Source: Geopseudomonas aromaticivorans (GTDB lineage: Bacteria; Pseudomonadota; Gammaproteobacteria; Pseudomonadales; Pseudomonadaceae). Taken from it: DNA of 64,000 nucleotides. Positions 39,052 through 49,000 of this stretch are shown piece after piece; within the stretch, counting starts at the first letter, position 1; each line of letters begins with the position of its first letter. Location of the stretch: NCBI RefSeq assembly GCF_019097855.1, contig NZ_JAHRGL010000011.1, forward strand, positions 62,001 to 126,000, in the 5' to 3' direction. The position numbers were made by a program, and so were the translations under genes. Below the pieces are notes generated by a model. That model was not told the DNA's origin and searched no databases. It worked only from the letters and a program-made list of their open reading frames with translations.

Positions 39052-40499
39052 TGGACACCGAAATCCCGCAAGACAGCATGGCGCTGACCGGAGGCGCACC
39101 GCCGACAGCAAAGGCCAGCTACGACGCTGCCAGCCATGGCCGGCGCCTCAAGGGCTGGGCTCCTGGCTCGCCAGGCCCGACCCGCGCGGTTGTCGGTCAG
39201 ATGTCCACCGTCCGCGCCAGATCTCGCGACGCCGGCCGCAACAACGGCTGGATCGCCAACGGCGTGCGCAACTGGGTCAGCAACGAGGTCGGCGCCGGCA
39301 TCAAGCCGCGATCAAGGGCCCCGAATGCCGCCTTCGCCGCCGAGGCCAATCGGCTGTGGGAGGAAGAGTTCCGCGCCGCCGCCGACTACGACGGCACGCT
39401 CGACGTCTACGGGCTCATGGCTCTCGCGGTGCGCTCGCGCAAGGAGTCCGGCGAGGTGTTCGTGCGCATCCGCCATCTGGGTCTCGCCAGTGGCGCTCCG
39501 GTGCCCGTGCAGTTCCAGCTGATCGAGTCTGACCAGGTGCCGCACACACACAACGAACTGCGGCAGGATCGCGAGATCGTCGCCGGCGTCGAGTTCAACC
39601 TCGCCGGGCAGCGCACCAACTACTGGATGTATCGCCGCCACCCCTTCGACATGGCTGTCACCGGCATGGAACTGGTACAGGTGCCGGCGGCCGACGTGAT
39701 CCACCACTTTGCCCCGCTGCGCCCCGGACAGGTTCGCGGTATGGCGGAGACGGTGCAGGCGCTGATCAAGGCGCGCGACTTCGACGAGTACGACGATGCC
39801 GAGCTGACCCGCAAGAAAACGCGTGCCAACTACACCGGCACCATCACGCGAGCGGCCTATGACGACAGCGACTTCCAGTTCGACCCGTTCACGGGGGAGC
39901 CGCTGGATGGTGGCGCGGCGCCGATGGTCAACATCGAGCCGGGCACCTTCCCGGCCCTGCTTCCTGGCGAGGAGATCAAGCTGTTCGAGGGCGACCAGGG
40001 TGGAGCCTACGGCGAGTTCATGCGTCAGCAGCTGATGGGCGTGGCCGCCTCGCTCGGCATCCCCTACGAGCTGCTGTCTGGCGACATGCGCAACGTCAAC
40101 GACCGCGTGCTGCGCGCGCTGCTCAACGAATACCGCCGCCTGATCGAGCAGAGTCAGTGGCTCTACACCATTCCGCAGCTGTGCCAGCGCATGTGGGATG
40201 CCTTCATCGACGCCGCGGTACTGTCCGGCCGGCTAAAGGCGCGCGACTACGCCACCAATCGCCGCGCCTACCTCGCCTGCGACTGGCGCCCGCACGCCTG
40301 GCGCTACATGCACCCGGTACAGGACGCCCAGGGCGAGCTGATGCTCATCAAGGGCGGGCTCGGGTCGCGCGCTGCCGCCGCCGCCGAGCGCGGCTACGAC
40401 GTTGAAGACATCGACCGCCAGAACAAGGCCGACACGGATCGCGCCCAGGGCCTCGGCCTGCAGTACAGCCACGACCCGATCAAGGTCGACGACGAATAA
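39051..40499 (+). CDS. Portal protein, lambda gpB family
   Basis: A 482-residue portal: the N-terminal core includes NGWIANGVRNWVSNEVGAGIKP, and the middle has QLIESDQVPH and DVIHHFAPLRPGQVRGM, typical of the lambda family. It forms the dodecameric ring for DNA entry. The ATG at 39051 overlaps the gpW stop (TGATG). Its tail is acidic. Confidence 0.92.
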   Translation: MDTEIPQDSMALTGGAPPTAKASYDAASHGRRLKGWAPGSPGPTRAVVGQMSTVRARSRDAGRNNGWIANGVRNWVSNEVGAGIKPRSRAPNAAFAAEANRLWEEEFRAAADYDGTLDVYGLMALAVRSRKESGEVFVRIRHLGLASGAPVPVQFQLIESDQVPHTHNELRQDREIVAGVEFNLAGQRTNYWMYRRHPFDMAVTGMELVQVPAADVIHHFAPLRPGQVRGMAETVQALIKARDFDEYDDAELTRKKTRANYTGTITRAAYDDSDFQFDPFTGEPLDGGAAPMVNIEPGTFPALLPGEEIKLFEGDQGGAYGEFMRQQLMGVAASLGIPYELLSGDMRNVNDRVLRALLNEYRRLIEQSQWLYTIPQLCQRMWDAFIDAAVLSGRLKARDYATNRRAYLACDWRPHAWRYMHPVQDAQGELMLIKGGLGSRAAAAAERGYDVEDIDRQNKADTDRAQGLGLQYSHDPIKVDDE

Positions 40500-40514
40500 C
40501 CACTGGAGCGACCC

Positions 40515-41846
40515 ATGTTCAAACAGAACCTGCTGTCCCGGCTGTTCAGCCGCGGGCAGGGCGGCCCGCTTGTGCCGCAAATCTACTCCCGCGTGGTCAA
40601 TCGTCCGCTGCTGGTCGAGCCCGGCATGGCCGACGCGCTGATCGACGGCTGGTTGCGCGGAGGCGTCGAGGCCGGTTCCGGCGGCGAGCCGCGGCAGATT
40701 CTTGAGCGTGTCGGCCATGTCGCCGTACTCGACGTGTCCGGCCCGCTGATCGCTCGTGCCGTCGAGCCGGTGTGCGGCGCCTCCCCGGTCAGCTACGAAG
40801 GCCTGATGCTCGCCTTCGACGAGATCGAGGCCGACGCCAACATCACCCACGTCGTGCTGCGCATGGAAAGCCCTGGAGGCGAAGCGGCGCAGGTGTTCGA
40901 CCTGACCGATCGCATGGCCGAGCTGCGCAGCCGCAAGACCCTGATCGCCATGGTCGATGACTACGCATACTCCGGCGGCTACGCCATCGCCGCGGCCTGC
41001 TCCGAGATCTGGGTAACCCGCACCGGCGGCGTAGGCAGCGTTGGCGTGGTCATCGGCCACCGCGATGTCAGCGAGGCCAACGCCAAGGCTGGCATCAAAT
41101 GGACCTACGTCCACTCCGGCGCGCTGAAGGTTTCCGGCAATCCGAATGAGCCGCTCACCGAAGAGGCGCGCAGCGTCATGCAGGGCGAGTCGGATCGCCT
41201 CTACGACCTGTTCACCACCAGCGTGGCCGCCTACCGCGGAATGGCTGTCGGTGCCGTGCGCGCTACCGAGGCCGGCATCGTATTCGGCCAGAACGCCATC
41301 GACGCCGGCCTGGCCGACCACCTCGGCACCTTCCGCGAGCTGATGTCAGAGCTGCAGGGCGGCAGCTACACCCGCAAGCGCCTGCAGCAGATCGCCTCCG
41401 CGCCCAAGGTTGAGGCCAATCCGGCTACGGTCGAGCTGGCGGCCGAAGCGGGCGAGGGTGGCCAACTGGAGAGCGACCCGGCCAGCGAAATCCCCGGCAC
41501 CGTCGAGGCGACTGCCGAGCCGATGGACTTCGCCGCCCTGGCCGAGCAGTGCCAGCAGCACGGCCTGTCGGCCATCACCGCAACCGCTATCAAGGAGCGC
41601 TGGACCGCCTCGCAACTCGAGGCCGCCGTCGAGCGCGCTGATGAAATCCGCAGCCTCTGCACCGCGGCAGGCATGCCGCAGCTGTCCGTCGAGTACATCG
41701 CGTCCGGCTCGGGTGTCGAGGTGGTCCGTCAGGAGCTGGCCGCACGGCTCGCCCAGGGGCCGAACCTGAGCAACCGCCAGCCGGCGGGCAGCACCACCCA
41801 CCGCGCACCCACCTGGGGCAGCGTAATGAAGAAAATCGGAGTCTGA
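40515..41846 (+). CDS. Head maturation protease, S49 family (lambda gpC-like), with scaffold-like tail
   Basis: A 443-residue protein: the S49/ClpP-like protease domain (residues about 60-290) has MESPGGEA and the catalytic Ser153 in DYAYSGGYAIAAA; the partner Lys is likely the one in KAGIKWTYVHSG. The C-terminal 150 residues are Glu/Ala-rich and helical, as in the fused Nu3-like scaffold. It processes the prohead. No separate Nu3 start is clear. Confidence 0.88.
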   Translation: MFKQNLLSRLFSRGQGGPLVPQIYSRVVNRPLLVEPGMADALIDGWLRGGVEAGSGGEPRQILERVGHVAVLDVSGPLIARAVEPVCGASPVSYEGLMLAFDEIEADANITHVVLRMESPGGEAAQVFDLTDRMAELRSRKTLIAMVDDYAYSGGYAIAAACSEIWVTRTGGVGSVGVVIGHRDVSEANAKAGIKWTYVHSGALKVSGNPNEPLTEEARSVMQGESDRLYDLFTTSVAAYRGMAVGAVRATEAGIVFGQNAIDAGLADHLGTFRELMSELQGGSYTRKRLQQIASAPKVEANPATVELAAEAGEGGQLESDPASEIPGTVEATAEPMDFAALAEQCQQHGLSAITATAIKERWTASQLEAAVERADEIRSLCTAAGMPQLSVEYIASGSGVEVVRQELAARLAQGPNLSNRQPAGSTTHRAPTWGSVMKKIGV

Positions 41847-41849
41847 TCG

Positions 41850-42191
41850 ATGACCATCCTGACCCAAGGCACCCGCACTGCCGAATTCCTGCTCTCCGAG
41901 GCCAACGGCCAGCGCTCCCGCGAGCAGGGCACTCTCGCCATCACTGCCGCCGCGCTGCCGGCCGGCCAGCTGCTCGGCACCGTCGCCGACGAGTACGTCG
42001 CCTACAACCCGGCAGGTCTCGACGGCAGTGAGACGGTAACCGCCATCCTCTACTCAGCCGCGCCGATTTCCGCCGCAACCCAGCCGGCTGCCGTGGTCGT
42101 CCGTGACGCCGAGGTGATCAGCGCCAAGCTCACCGGCCTCGACGTTGCCGCAGCCGCCGAACTGCTCGCCCTGGGCATCATCGTCCGCTAA
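41850..42191 (+). CDS. Head decoration protein, gpD-like
   Basis: A 113-residue Ala-rich protein (MTILTQGTRTAEFLLSEANG; CxYNPAG-like VAYNPAGLDGSE) matching gpD decoration proteins that stabilise the expanded head. It starts 3 bp after the protease gene and is followed by a terminator before the capsid gene. Confidence 0.88.
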   Translation: MTILTQGTRTAEFLLSEANGQRSREQGTLAITAAALPAGQLLGTVADEYVAYNPAGLDGSETVTAILYSAAPISAATQPAAVVVRDAEVISAKLTGLDVAAAAELLALGIIVR

Positions 42192-42210
42192 GCCAACCAC
42201 CCCGAATTCC

Positions 42211-42254
42211 AAACCGCCCAAATGGCGGTTTTTTCGTTTCTGGAGATCGATATG
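42211..42254 (+). terminator. Terminator/start cassette before the capsid gene, copy 2
   Basis: AAACCGCC/GGCGGTTT stem (42211-42231) with TTTTTT forms a true rho-independent terminator. It runs directly into CGTTTCTGGAGATCGATATG, the capsid start site. It may set the capsid-to-gpD ratio or generate a separate mRNA end. Confidence 0.75.
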
Positions 42255-43256
42255 CCCAGCCTCGACATTTTCAACGATGAAGCCTTCAGCGCCGTCTCGC
42301 TGACCAACGCCATCAACATCAGCCCGGAAGGCCAGCGCAGCAGCACCTTCGTGGATTCGCTGTTCGAGTCAGAAGGCGTCAGCACCACCGCCGTATTCAT
42401 CGAGCGCGAGCACGACGGCCTGGCCCTGGTGCCGGACGCCGCCCGCGGCGCACCGGGTCACGTCGTCAACGGCGGCAGCCGTGACGTGATCCCGTTCACC
42501 ACTCGCCACCTGCCGACCCGCGCCCAGATCCTCGCCGACCAGGTGCAGAACGTGCGCGCCTTCGGCAGCGAGACCGAACTAGAAACCGTCATGGGCCTTG
42601 TCGGCAAGCGTCTGATGAAGATGCGCGCCCATCTGGAGCAGACCGTCCGCTTCCAGCGCTATGGCGCCATCTCCGGCAAACTGCTCGACGCCGATGGCCA
42701 GACCGTTCTTGTTGACCTGCTCGCCCAGTTCGGCCTGCAGCAGCAGACCCATGGCATGGCGCTGACCACCGACGCCACCAAGGTGCTCAACAAGATCATC
42801 GAGGCCAAGCGCAAGGGCGAAGACGCCATCGGTGACAGCGGCATCATCACCGGCTGGGTCGCCCTGTGCGGTCGCGGCTTCTTTGATGCGCTGACCAACC
42901 ACAAATCGACCACAGATGCCTGGGATCGCTATCAGGACGGCCAGTTCCTGCGCTCCGACATGCGCCAGGGCTTCGTCTTCGGCGAGGTCGAGTGGCGCGA
43001 AGATCCGACCAAGATCGGCGGCATCGGCTTCATTGGCACTGACGACGCCTACCTGATCCCGCGCGGCGTTGCCGAGCTGCTGGTCACCAAGTTCGCGCCG
43101 GCTAACTACATGGAGACCGTCAACACTCTCGGCCAGCCGTTCTATGCCAGCCAGGAACCTCTGCCGCACAACAAGGGTATTGATCTGGAGGCGCAGTCCA
43201 ACCCGATCAGCCTGTGCACCCGTCCGCGCGCCATCATCAAGCTCACCAAGGCCTGA
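42252..43256 (+). CDS. Major capsid protein, gpE-like
   Basis: A 334-residue protein (MPSLDIFNDEAFSAVSLTNAIN) with the lambda gpE family pattern RDVIPFTTRHLPTRAQILADQVQN and the C-terminal YASQEPLPHNKGIDLEAQSNPI. The start at 42252 follows TCTGGAG; an upstream in-frame ATG at 42222 lies in the terminator. It should be the most abundant phage protein. Confidence 0.93.
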   Translation: MPSLDIFNDEAFSAVSLTNAINISPEGQRSSTFVDSLFESEGVSTTAVFIEREHDGLALVPDAARGAPGHVVNGGSRDVIPFTTRHLPTRAQILADQVQNVRAFGSETELETVMGLVGKRLMKMRAHLEQTVRFQRYGAISGKLLDADGQTVLVDLLAQFGLQQQTHGMALTTDATKVLNKIIEAKRKGEDAIGDSGIITGWVALCGRGFFDALTNHKSTTDAWDRYQDGQFLRSDMRQGFVFGEVEWREDPTKIGGIGFIGTDDAYLIPRGVAELLVTKFAPANYMETVNTLGQPFYASQEPLPHNKGIDLEAQSNPISLCTRPRAIIKLTKA

Positions 43257-43258
43257 CC

Positions 43259-43570
43259 ATGAGCCGTCAGCAGCTCAAGGCCCGCGCCGCACGCGACATC
43301 TTCCGGCGGCATCGGGAGGAAGCGCTGGGCAGCTACCTGGACGCGGTTGGAGAGCTACTGGAACTCGAGCTGGTGCTCGCTCGCGACGTGGAGCGAGTCG
43401 GCGAGGATGGCGTGCTGCTGGTCGACCAGGTGCAGATCAGCGCCCTGGTCGAGCAGCTGCCCAAGGTCCGCCGCGACGGCGTGTTCACCTTGGCCGGCAA
43501 GGCCTGGCTGGTCACCGTGCCGGTTCGCAACGACGGAGTGGTCATCACTGCCGCGGTGCGGCCGTCATGA
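43259..43570 (+). CDS. Head-tail connector protein (gpFII position)
   Basis: A 103-residue protein (MSRQQLKARAARDIFRRHREEALG) with a strand-rich C-terminus (FTLAGKAWLVTVPVRNDGVVIT). Position between capsid and gpZ-like genes is that of lambda FI/FII. I assign the role from order rather than clear sequence likeness. Confidence 0.65.
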   Translation: MSRQQLKARAARDIFRRHREEALGSYLDAVGELLELELVLARDVERVGEDGVLLVDQVQISALVEQLPKVRRDGVFTLAGKAWLVTVPVRNDGVVITAAVRPS

Positions 43571-44178
43571 GCGTCCGCGTCGGGCTGAAAGGCGGTCAGG
43601 CGGCAATCAAGCGCCTGGCCGTCGCCGAGGACAAGGCCAAGCGCGCCGTACTGATGGCCACCAACGATACCGGCGAAACACTGCGCGCCCAGATCCTCCG
43701 GGAAATGGGCAGCACGGTAAACATCAAGCGGCAGACGTTGCGCGAGCGGGTGATCCTGACCCGTGCGGCCAGCTGGAGCGGCAAGGTCCGCATCTGGGCC
43801 AGGCGCAAGGGGCTGGTGCTCAGCCACTTTCCCCACAAGCAGCTGTACCAGAAGCAGAAGAAGGGCAAGCGGCGCCGCGCCGGAGTACAGGTCAACGTCT
43901 CCGGGCATACGCGCCTCCTTCCTGGTGCCTTCATCGTCGAGTCGGCAGGGTCAGGCAGCACCAACGGTCTGATCTTCATCCGCACCGGAAAGCGCTCCAA
44001 GGCTGAGCGCATCGGCATGGCATCCGGCGGGCTTGACCTGGCGCGCTCGAAAATCCGGGCGCTGTACGGCCCGTCACCCTCGCAGATCCTCGACAGCAAG
44101 CTCCCCGACTACCAGTCGGCAGGCCAACGCATCCTGCGCGAGGAGATCGTCCGCCAGCTCAAGAGGGCCAAGCTGTGA
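43567..44178 (+). CDS. Tail completion protein, gpZ-like
   Basis: A 203-residue basic protein (MSVRVGLKGGQAAIKRLAV) with the pattern AVLMATNDTGETLRAQILREM and SGHTRLLPGAFIV, matching minor tail protein Z. Overlaps on both sides (ATGA, GTGA) show a tight operon. Confidence 0.78.
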   Translation: MSVRVGLKGGQAAIKRLAVAEDKAKRAVLMATNDTGETLRAQILREMGSTVNIKRQTLRERVILTRAASWSGKVRIWARRKGLVLSHFPHKQLYQKQKKGKRRRAGVQVNVSGHTRLLPGAFIVESAGSGSTNGLIFIRTGKRSKAERIGMASGGLDLARSKIRALYGPSPSQILDSKLPDYQSAGQRILREEIVRQLKRAKL

Positions 44179-44627
44179 ACCCACTGAACCAGGCCGATCA
44201 GGCCTTGCTTGACCGGCTGCGCACCATCCTGCCGGCCAATGGCTACCTGACCGACATCGGCAACCGCGTGCACGCCGGCTACCTCGGCGCTCTGCTCGAA
44301 GCCGAAGAGGTGACGTACCCGCTGATCACTGTCCAGCCGGACGAATGCCCGCCACCCATCCAGGGCAGCTGGGACTTCATCGCCTCCCTGGGCCGCAAGG
44401 TCGTCGGTGCGGCAGATCCTGGCGGAGGCCTCGACGCGCTCAACGACATCTACTGCGACCTGCTGCGCTGCTTGGTCACGCCCGAGGGCATCCCCAGCCC
44501 GTGGGGCAGGCCTGGCCCGCACCGCGTCACATTCAAGGCGCCGCAGCAGTTCCTCGCCGACCACGAAGTGCCCAAGGGCACGGTCGTCATCCCGCTGCAG
44601 CTGCACACCATCATCAACGGAGAGTAA
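44175..44627 (+). CDS. Minor tail protein, gpU-like
   Basis: A 150-residue protein starting at GTG 44175 (MNPLNQADQALLDRLRTILP). The pattern ITVQPDECPPPIQGSWDFIASLGRKVVG and the place before the tail tube suit the tail terminator gpU. It overlaps the gpZ-like gene by 4 bp. Confidence 0.72.
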   Translation: MNPLNQADQALLDRLRTILPANGYLTDIGNRVHAGYLGALLEAEEVTYPLITVQPDECPPPIQGSWDFIASLGRKVVGAADPGGGLDALNDIYCDLLRCLVTPEGIPSPWGRPGPHRVTFKAPQQFLADHEVPKGTVVIPLQLHTIINGE

Positions 44628-44632
44628 TCGCC

Positions 44633-44812
44633 ATGCCCGCCACCACCTCCGCGCAGTCGGGGGCGATCTCGGTCGTCCTCGCAAAACCGCACACCCACAA
44701 TGGCCGCGCTCATCAGCCCGGCGAAACCATCACCGTGTCCGCAGAACAGAAAGCTTGGCTCGAAAAGCTCGGCGTGGTCGGCGGCAAGAAAGAGGAAGTG
44801 ACCAATGGCTGA
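44633..44812 (+). CDS. Small tail-region protein
   Basis: A 59-residue protein (MPATTSAQSGAISVVLAKPHTHNGRAHQPG) ending with a Lys-rich helix. It resembles the short DUF7210-type proteins that sit beside tail tube genes. It overlaps the tail tube gene by 8 bp. The family name is tentative. Confidence 0.6.
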   Translation: MPATTSAQSGAISVVLAKPHTHNGRAHQPGETITVSAEQKAWLEKLGVVGGKKEEVTNG

Positions 44813-45545
44813 TATTCGCGGCGCGTTTCTCGGGGCCGGTAAGCAGTACCTCGAGGACCTGGACGACCCGAAAGGGCTGATCTTCATCGGCAACTGCAAC
44901 TCGCTGAACTACGAAGCTGCGGCAGAGGAAATCGACGAGCCTGACTTCACCACCCCCGGCGGCGGCCTGGACAACAGCGTGCAGCGCATCTCGGCGCTCA
45001 CGGTCGCCTACAACGCCCGGCACTTCAAGGCCGCCAACATGGCGCGCGCCCTGTACGGCTCTGCCACCGACGTGGCTGCCGGCACCGTGACCAGCGAGAC
45101 CCACGTCGCCCACAAGGGCGCGCTGATCCTGCTGGCCAACCCGGGCGCGACCAACGTGATCGTCAAGAGCGCCGACGGCCTAACCACCCACACCCTGGAC
45201 ACCGACTACACCCTCGACCCGGCCGGCTTCCCGGTCATCCTCGAGGGCGGCGCCATCGCCGATGCATCGACTATCAAGGTCGACTATAGCTACGCCAAGC
45301 ACGCCACCATCCAGGCGCTGGTCACCTCCGGCAAGCGCTACCGCCATGTCTTCGTCGGCCTCAACGAGGCGCGCAGCGGCAAGCCGGTGGTGATCGAGCT
45401 GTTCATCGTCAAGCACTCTCCGGCCTCGCTGAGTTTCATCGGTAGCGAGTTCCAGGGCATGGAGTTCACCGCCAAGGTCCAGAAGGACCCGAGCAAAGTC
45501 GGCGTGGGCCTGTCGCAGTACATGGTGATCAAGGACGTGGAGTGA
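44805..45545 (+). CDS. Major tail tube protein, gpV-like
   Basis: A 246-residue protein (MADIRGAFLGAGKQYLEDLDDPKGLIFIGNCN) with the tube-domain pattern and a middle insertion with VKSADGLTTHTLDTDY. The C-terminal SFIGSEFQGMEFTAKV is typical. It forms the long non-contractile tail tube. Strong hairpins follow the gene. Confidence 0.85.
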   Translation: MADIRGAFLGAGKQYLEDLDDPKGLIFIGNCNSLNYEAAAEEIDEPDFTTPGGGLDNSVQRISALTVAYNARHFKAANMARALYGSATDVAAGTVTSETHVAHKGALILLANPGATNVIVKSADGLTTHTLDTDYTLDPAGFPVILEGGAIADASTIKVDYSYAKHATIQALVTSGKRYRHVFVGLNEARSGKPVVIELFIVKHSPASLSFIGSEFQGMEFTAKVQKDPSKVGVGLSQYMVIKDVE

Positions 45546-45553
45546 TAGGAGGG

Positions 45554-45614
45554 AGGGCGGCCAGGCCGCCCTGCTGTTCACTTAGAAATCAAGCCCGCCG
45601 CGCGGGCTTTTCAT
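45554..45614 (+). terminator. Double hairpin after the tail tube gene, with start cassette copy 3
   Basis: AGGGCGGCC-A-GGCCGCCCT at 45554-45572, then AAGCCCGC-CGC-GCGGGCTT with TTTTC at 45591-45612. GCCTGGAGCAACCATG of the chaperone gene follows. Confidence 0.75.
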
Positions 45615-45627
45615 GCCTGGAGCAACC

Positions 45628-45942
45628 ATGTCCCAGTACACCAACAGCCGCGAGCTTTCGCTCGACGGACAGCCCGTGATCGTCCGTGAAATGACTGTGA
45701 TGCAGGTTCGCGAGTGGCTCGCATCGGCTTCCGCCGACCGCCCGCTCGACATTGTCGGCGACGGCCTGTTCACGTCCTGCGCCCTGGCAGACCTACCGCG
45801 CATGACCGACCTGACCGACGAGCGCATCGACCAACTGCGCCCCTCTCAGGTCGAGCAGGTGATTGCCGCCTGCAAGGAGTTGAACCCGCATTTTTTCGGG
45901 ATGACGGAGCGCCTCAATCGGGCACTCCAGAGCAAGGCCTGA
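45628..45942 (+). CDS. Tail assembly chaperone, gpG-like
   Basis: A 104-residue protein (MSQYTNSRELSLDGQPVIVREM) with the gpG pattern TVMQVREWLASASADRP and IDQLRPSQVEQVIAACKELNPHFFG. CTGGAG precedes the ATG at 45628; a start 5 codons earlier is possible. Its 3' part carries a -1 slippery site that gives the longer GT form. Confidence 0.82.
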   Translation: MSQYTNSRELSLDGQPVIVREMTVMQVREWLASASADRPLDIVGDGLFTSCALADLPRMTDLTDERIDQLRPSQVEQVIAACKELNPHFFGMTERLNRALQSKA

Positions 45943-46043
45943 TCGATCTGGACAAGGCCGTCGGCGCCATGGTGCGCCTCGGCCATTCCCATGCTCCGTA
46001 CTACCCCTGGTCATTTTTCCAAGCCGCGATCAAGGCGGTATGA
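45628..46043 (+). CDS. Frameshifted tail assembly chaperone, gpGT-like
   Basis: Ribosomes reading CAT-TTT-TTC meet the heptamer T-TTT-TTC at 45891-45897, a canonical -1 site. After slipping, the -1 frame continues 48 residues (RDDGAPQSG...LIDLDKAVGAMVRL...YPWSFFQAAIKAV) to TGA at 46041. The fused product is 138 residues. The GT extension has the usual YYPW-type end that contacts the tape measure. The frequency of slippage is unknown. Confidence 0.78.
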
Positions 46044-46052
46044 GGTACTGCC

Positions 46053-49000
46053 ATGTCCGACGTCGAGCTGAAGATCTCCGCCAATCTGGACGATGCCCTC
46101 AAGGGTGTTTCCGGCTTCCGGCAGGAGTTTTCGAAGATGGTCAGGGAGGTGGAGAAGCCTCTACGCAAGGTCGATACCCTGCGTGCTCTGCAGGAAAGCG
46201 CCAAGAAGACCTCCGCCGAGTTTTTCGCCACCAAGAGGCGCATCGACGAGCTGAAGACGGCCATCGCCGCCGCCGGGCAAACAGTGCCGGCCTTCGAGCG
46301 CGAGCTGGCCAAAGCCGAGCGTACTTCTGGTCTTCTTCGCAGCCAGCTCGAGAAGCAGAACAGCAAGCTCAAGGAGCACCGCGCCGAGCTGCGCGCCGCT
46401 GGAGTCGATACCCGCGACCTGGCTGGCGAACAGCAGCGCCTGCAGGCCGAACTGGCAAAGCGGCTCGGGGCCGGTAGTGCGGATGCCAGCATGCAAGCGG
46501 CCATGCGGAATCTGGGCGTCGAGCAGTTCCGCGGCGCCCGCACTGGCATTGCTGAGCTGCAGCAGCAGTTCCAACTGCTCAAGGCCTCTGGAACCGCCAG
46601 CACCATCGAAATCGCCCTGGCGCAGCAGACTCTACGTAGCCGCATCGCCGAGGCCGCCCGCCAGACCAATGGGTTGAAGTCAGCCACCGACGATTGGCGC
46701 AATAGCCTTTCCCGCACCCGCGAGGAGATCATCGCCGGCGCGGCCGCCTTCGGCGGCTTTGCCCTGATCGCGGGAAACTCGTTCAGCAAGTTCGCCGACT
46801 ATGAGCAGCAGATAGCAGCCATTGGCACCATCACTGACATGACCGATGGGCAGCTGCAGGCCATGTCTGGATCGGTGAAGCAGCTCAGCCTCGACATGGG
46901 TGTAAATGCCACGGCAAGCGCCAAGGCTTTGTACGACATTCTCGGCAGCGGCGGGACGAACGAGAACGCCATGGACATTCTGGCGCTGTCGACCAAGGCC
47001 GCCATCGCCGGCATGACCGAAACCAAGACGGCAGCTCAGGTCGGCATGAGCATGCTCAACGCCTACGGCGAGAGTTCTGACAAGCTCGGGCAACGCTTCG
47101 ACCAGTTGTTCATGACGGTCAAGGACGGCGTGATCAGCTTCGAGCAGCTCGCCCAAGGCCTCGGCTCGGTCATGCCGGCAGCAGCGGCGGCGGGCGTACC
47201 CATCGAAGAGGTGCTGTCGTCGCTGTCGCGCCTCACCGTGCAAGGCATCCAGGCGCCGCAGGCCATCACGGCCCTGCAGGGCGCCATCAACCAGTTGGCT
47301 GCACCGTCGACCGAGGCCGCCAAGGCCATGGACGAAATGGGCATCAAGTGGAATGGCCTGGCCGGCACGCTGCAGCAGATCGCCGACAAGAAGATCGGCT
47401 TCGAGGCGATGCGCCAGATAATTCCGGATTCCGAAGGTCGCACCGCTGTGCTGGCCCTGACCAAGGATATCCAGGGGCTGCAGGAGTCCATCAGCAGCAT
47501 GCAGCAGTCCGCCGGCGCCACGGAGGACGCCTACAGCACCATGGCAAACACTCCGCAGGCTCAGGTCGAGCGCTTCAAGGCTGCGGTCGATGAGCTGCAG
47601 AAGGCCTTCGGCGCCGCCGTGGCCGCAGGGCTGCCGGTGGTCAACCTGCTGACCGGACTGTTCAACGCCTTCAACGCGTTGCCGGAACCTGCGAAAAATG
47701 CCCTGGCCGGTATCGTGCTGCTCGGCGCCGGCACTAAGGCAACCAGCATGGCGCTCAATGTCATTCGTGGCCCGCTTGGCGCCCTAGTAGCGCAGCTCTC
47801 CACTGTCCCAGCCGCTGGCGGCGCAGCAGGTGCCGCGGTTGACGCCCTGTCTGGCAGAGTCAACGGGCTTGGAAAGGCACTGAAAGGCCTCGGCTCCCTT
47901 GGCGGCATGCTTCGCCTGGGCGGCTACGGGGTCATCGCCTCGCAGCTGATGGAGCTCTACAGTATCCACGAGGAGGTGAAGGCGCTGACCAAGTCTCAGG
48001 AGGAGCACGCCAAGGGACTGCAGGATCTGATCGATCGCAACGATCAGTACAAGGGTGCCCTGATCGCCACGCAGGCCGAGGTTGAGCAGCAGACCGAGAC
48101 CGAGCGAAAAGGCTACGTCGAGCGCCTACAGGCGGCGGCCAGCTACTACCAGGCGCTGGGCGAGCAGATCAGTCGGGCAGACGCCTCGGACAAGATCAGC
48201 CCCGAGGCTGTTGATGCGTATCGGAAGGCTACCGCCTACCGCAATGCGCTCAGGGAGCTGGGGAAGGCCAACTCGGATCGGGAGAGCGGGGAGTCCGCGC
48301 ACTCCGCACGCCTGAAGTCGATCAAGGAAAAAGAGCTGGAGAGCATCAAGAAGCAGCTCGCCGCCCAGCTCGCTGCGTACGACAAGGCCAACGAGGACGT
48401 CGAGCAGGCCCGCAAGCGCCGCGAGGAAATCGAGCGGGAGTTCGCCGACCTGGCGCGCGATATAGGTGGGAGCGGTCGCAACGACTGGGGCGGTCTGCAG
48501 GATGCGCAGCTGGCAGCGCGTCAGGCACTGACCGAAGGCAACACCGCCGAGGCTATCGAGCAGGCCCGCCGCGCCGGAGAGATCCTGCGCGAAATGCAGC
48601 AGGCCGGGGAGAGCACCTATGGCTTTCAGGGCATTGCACAAGAACTGGGTAAGATCGCCAGCGAAGCTGCACGCCTTGACGAGCAGGATGCCCAAGGAAA
48701 GGCCGACGCGATCAAGTCCAAGATAGAGGGCCTGCTGCAGTACGCCGATGCCCTCAAGCGAGTGAGCGTGGGCTTCGAGACGAACGCCGAGTCGGAGGAG
48801 CAGACCAAGCAGCGGCTGCTGCAGCTTGCCCAGGAATGGTCGAAGTACATGGTGATTCGTCCGACCATCGCAGCGCCGGAGGCCGATCCCAATCTCAAGG
48901 CCGCCGAGGATCTGCTCGACCAGCCTGCTGCGCCAGGCTTCGCCGCCGGCGGCTACACCGGCCCGGGCGGCAAGTGGCAGCCCGCAGGCGTCGTCCACGC

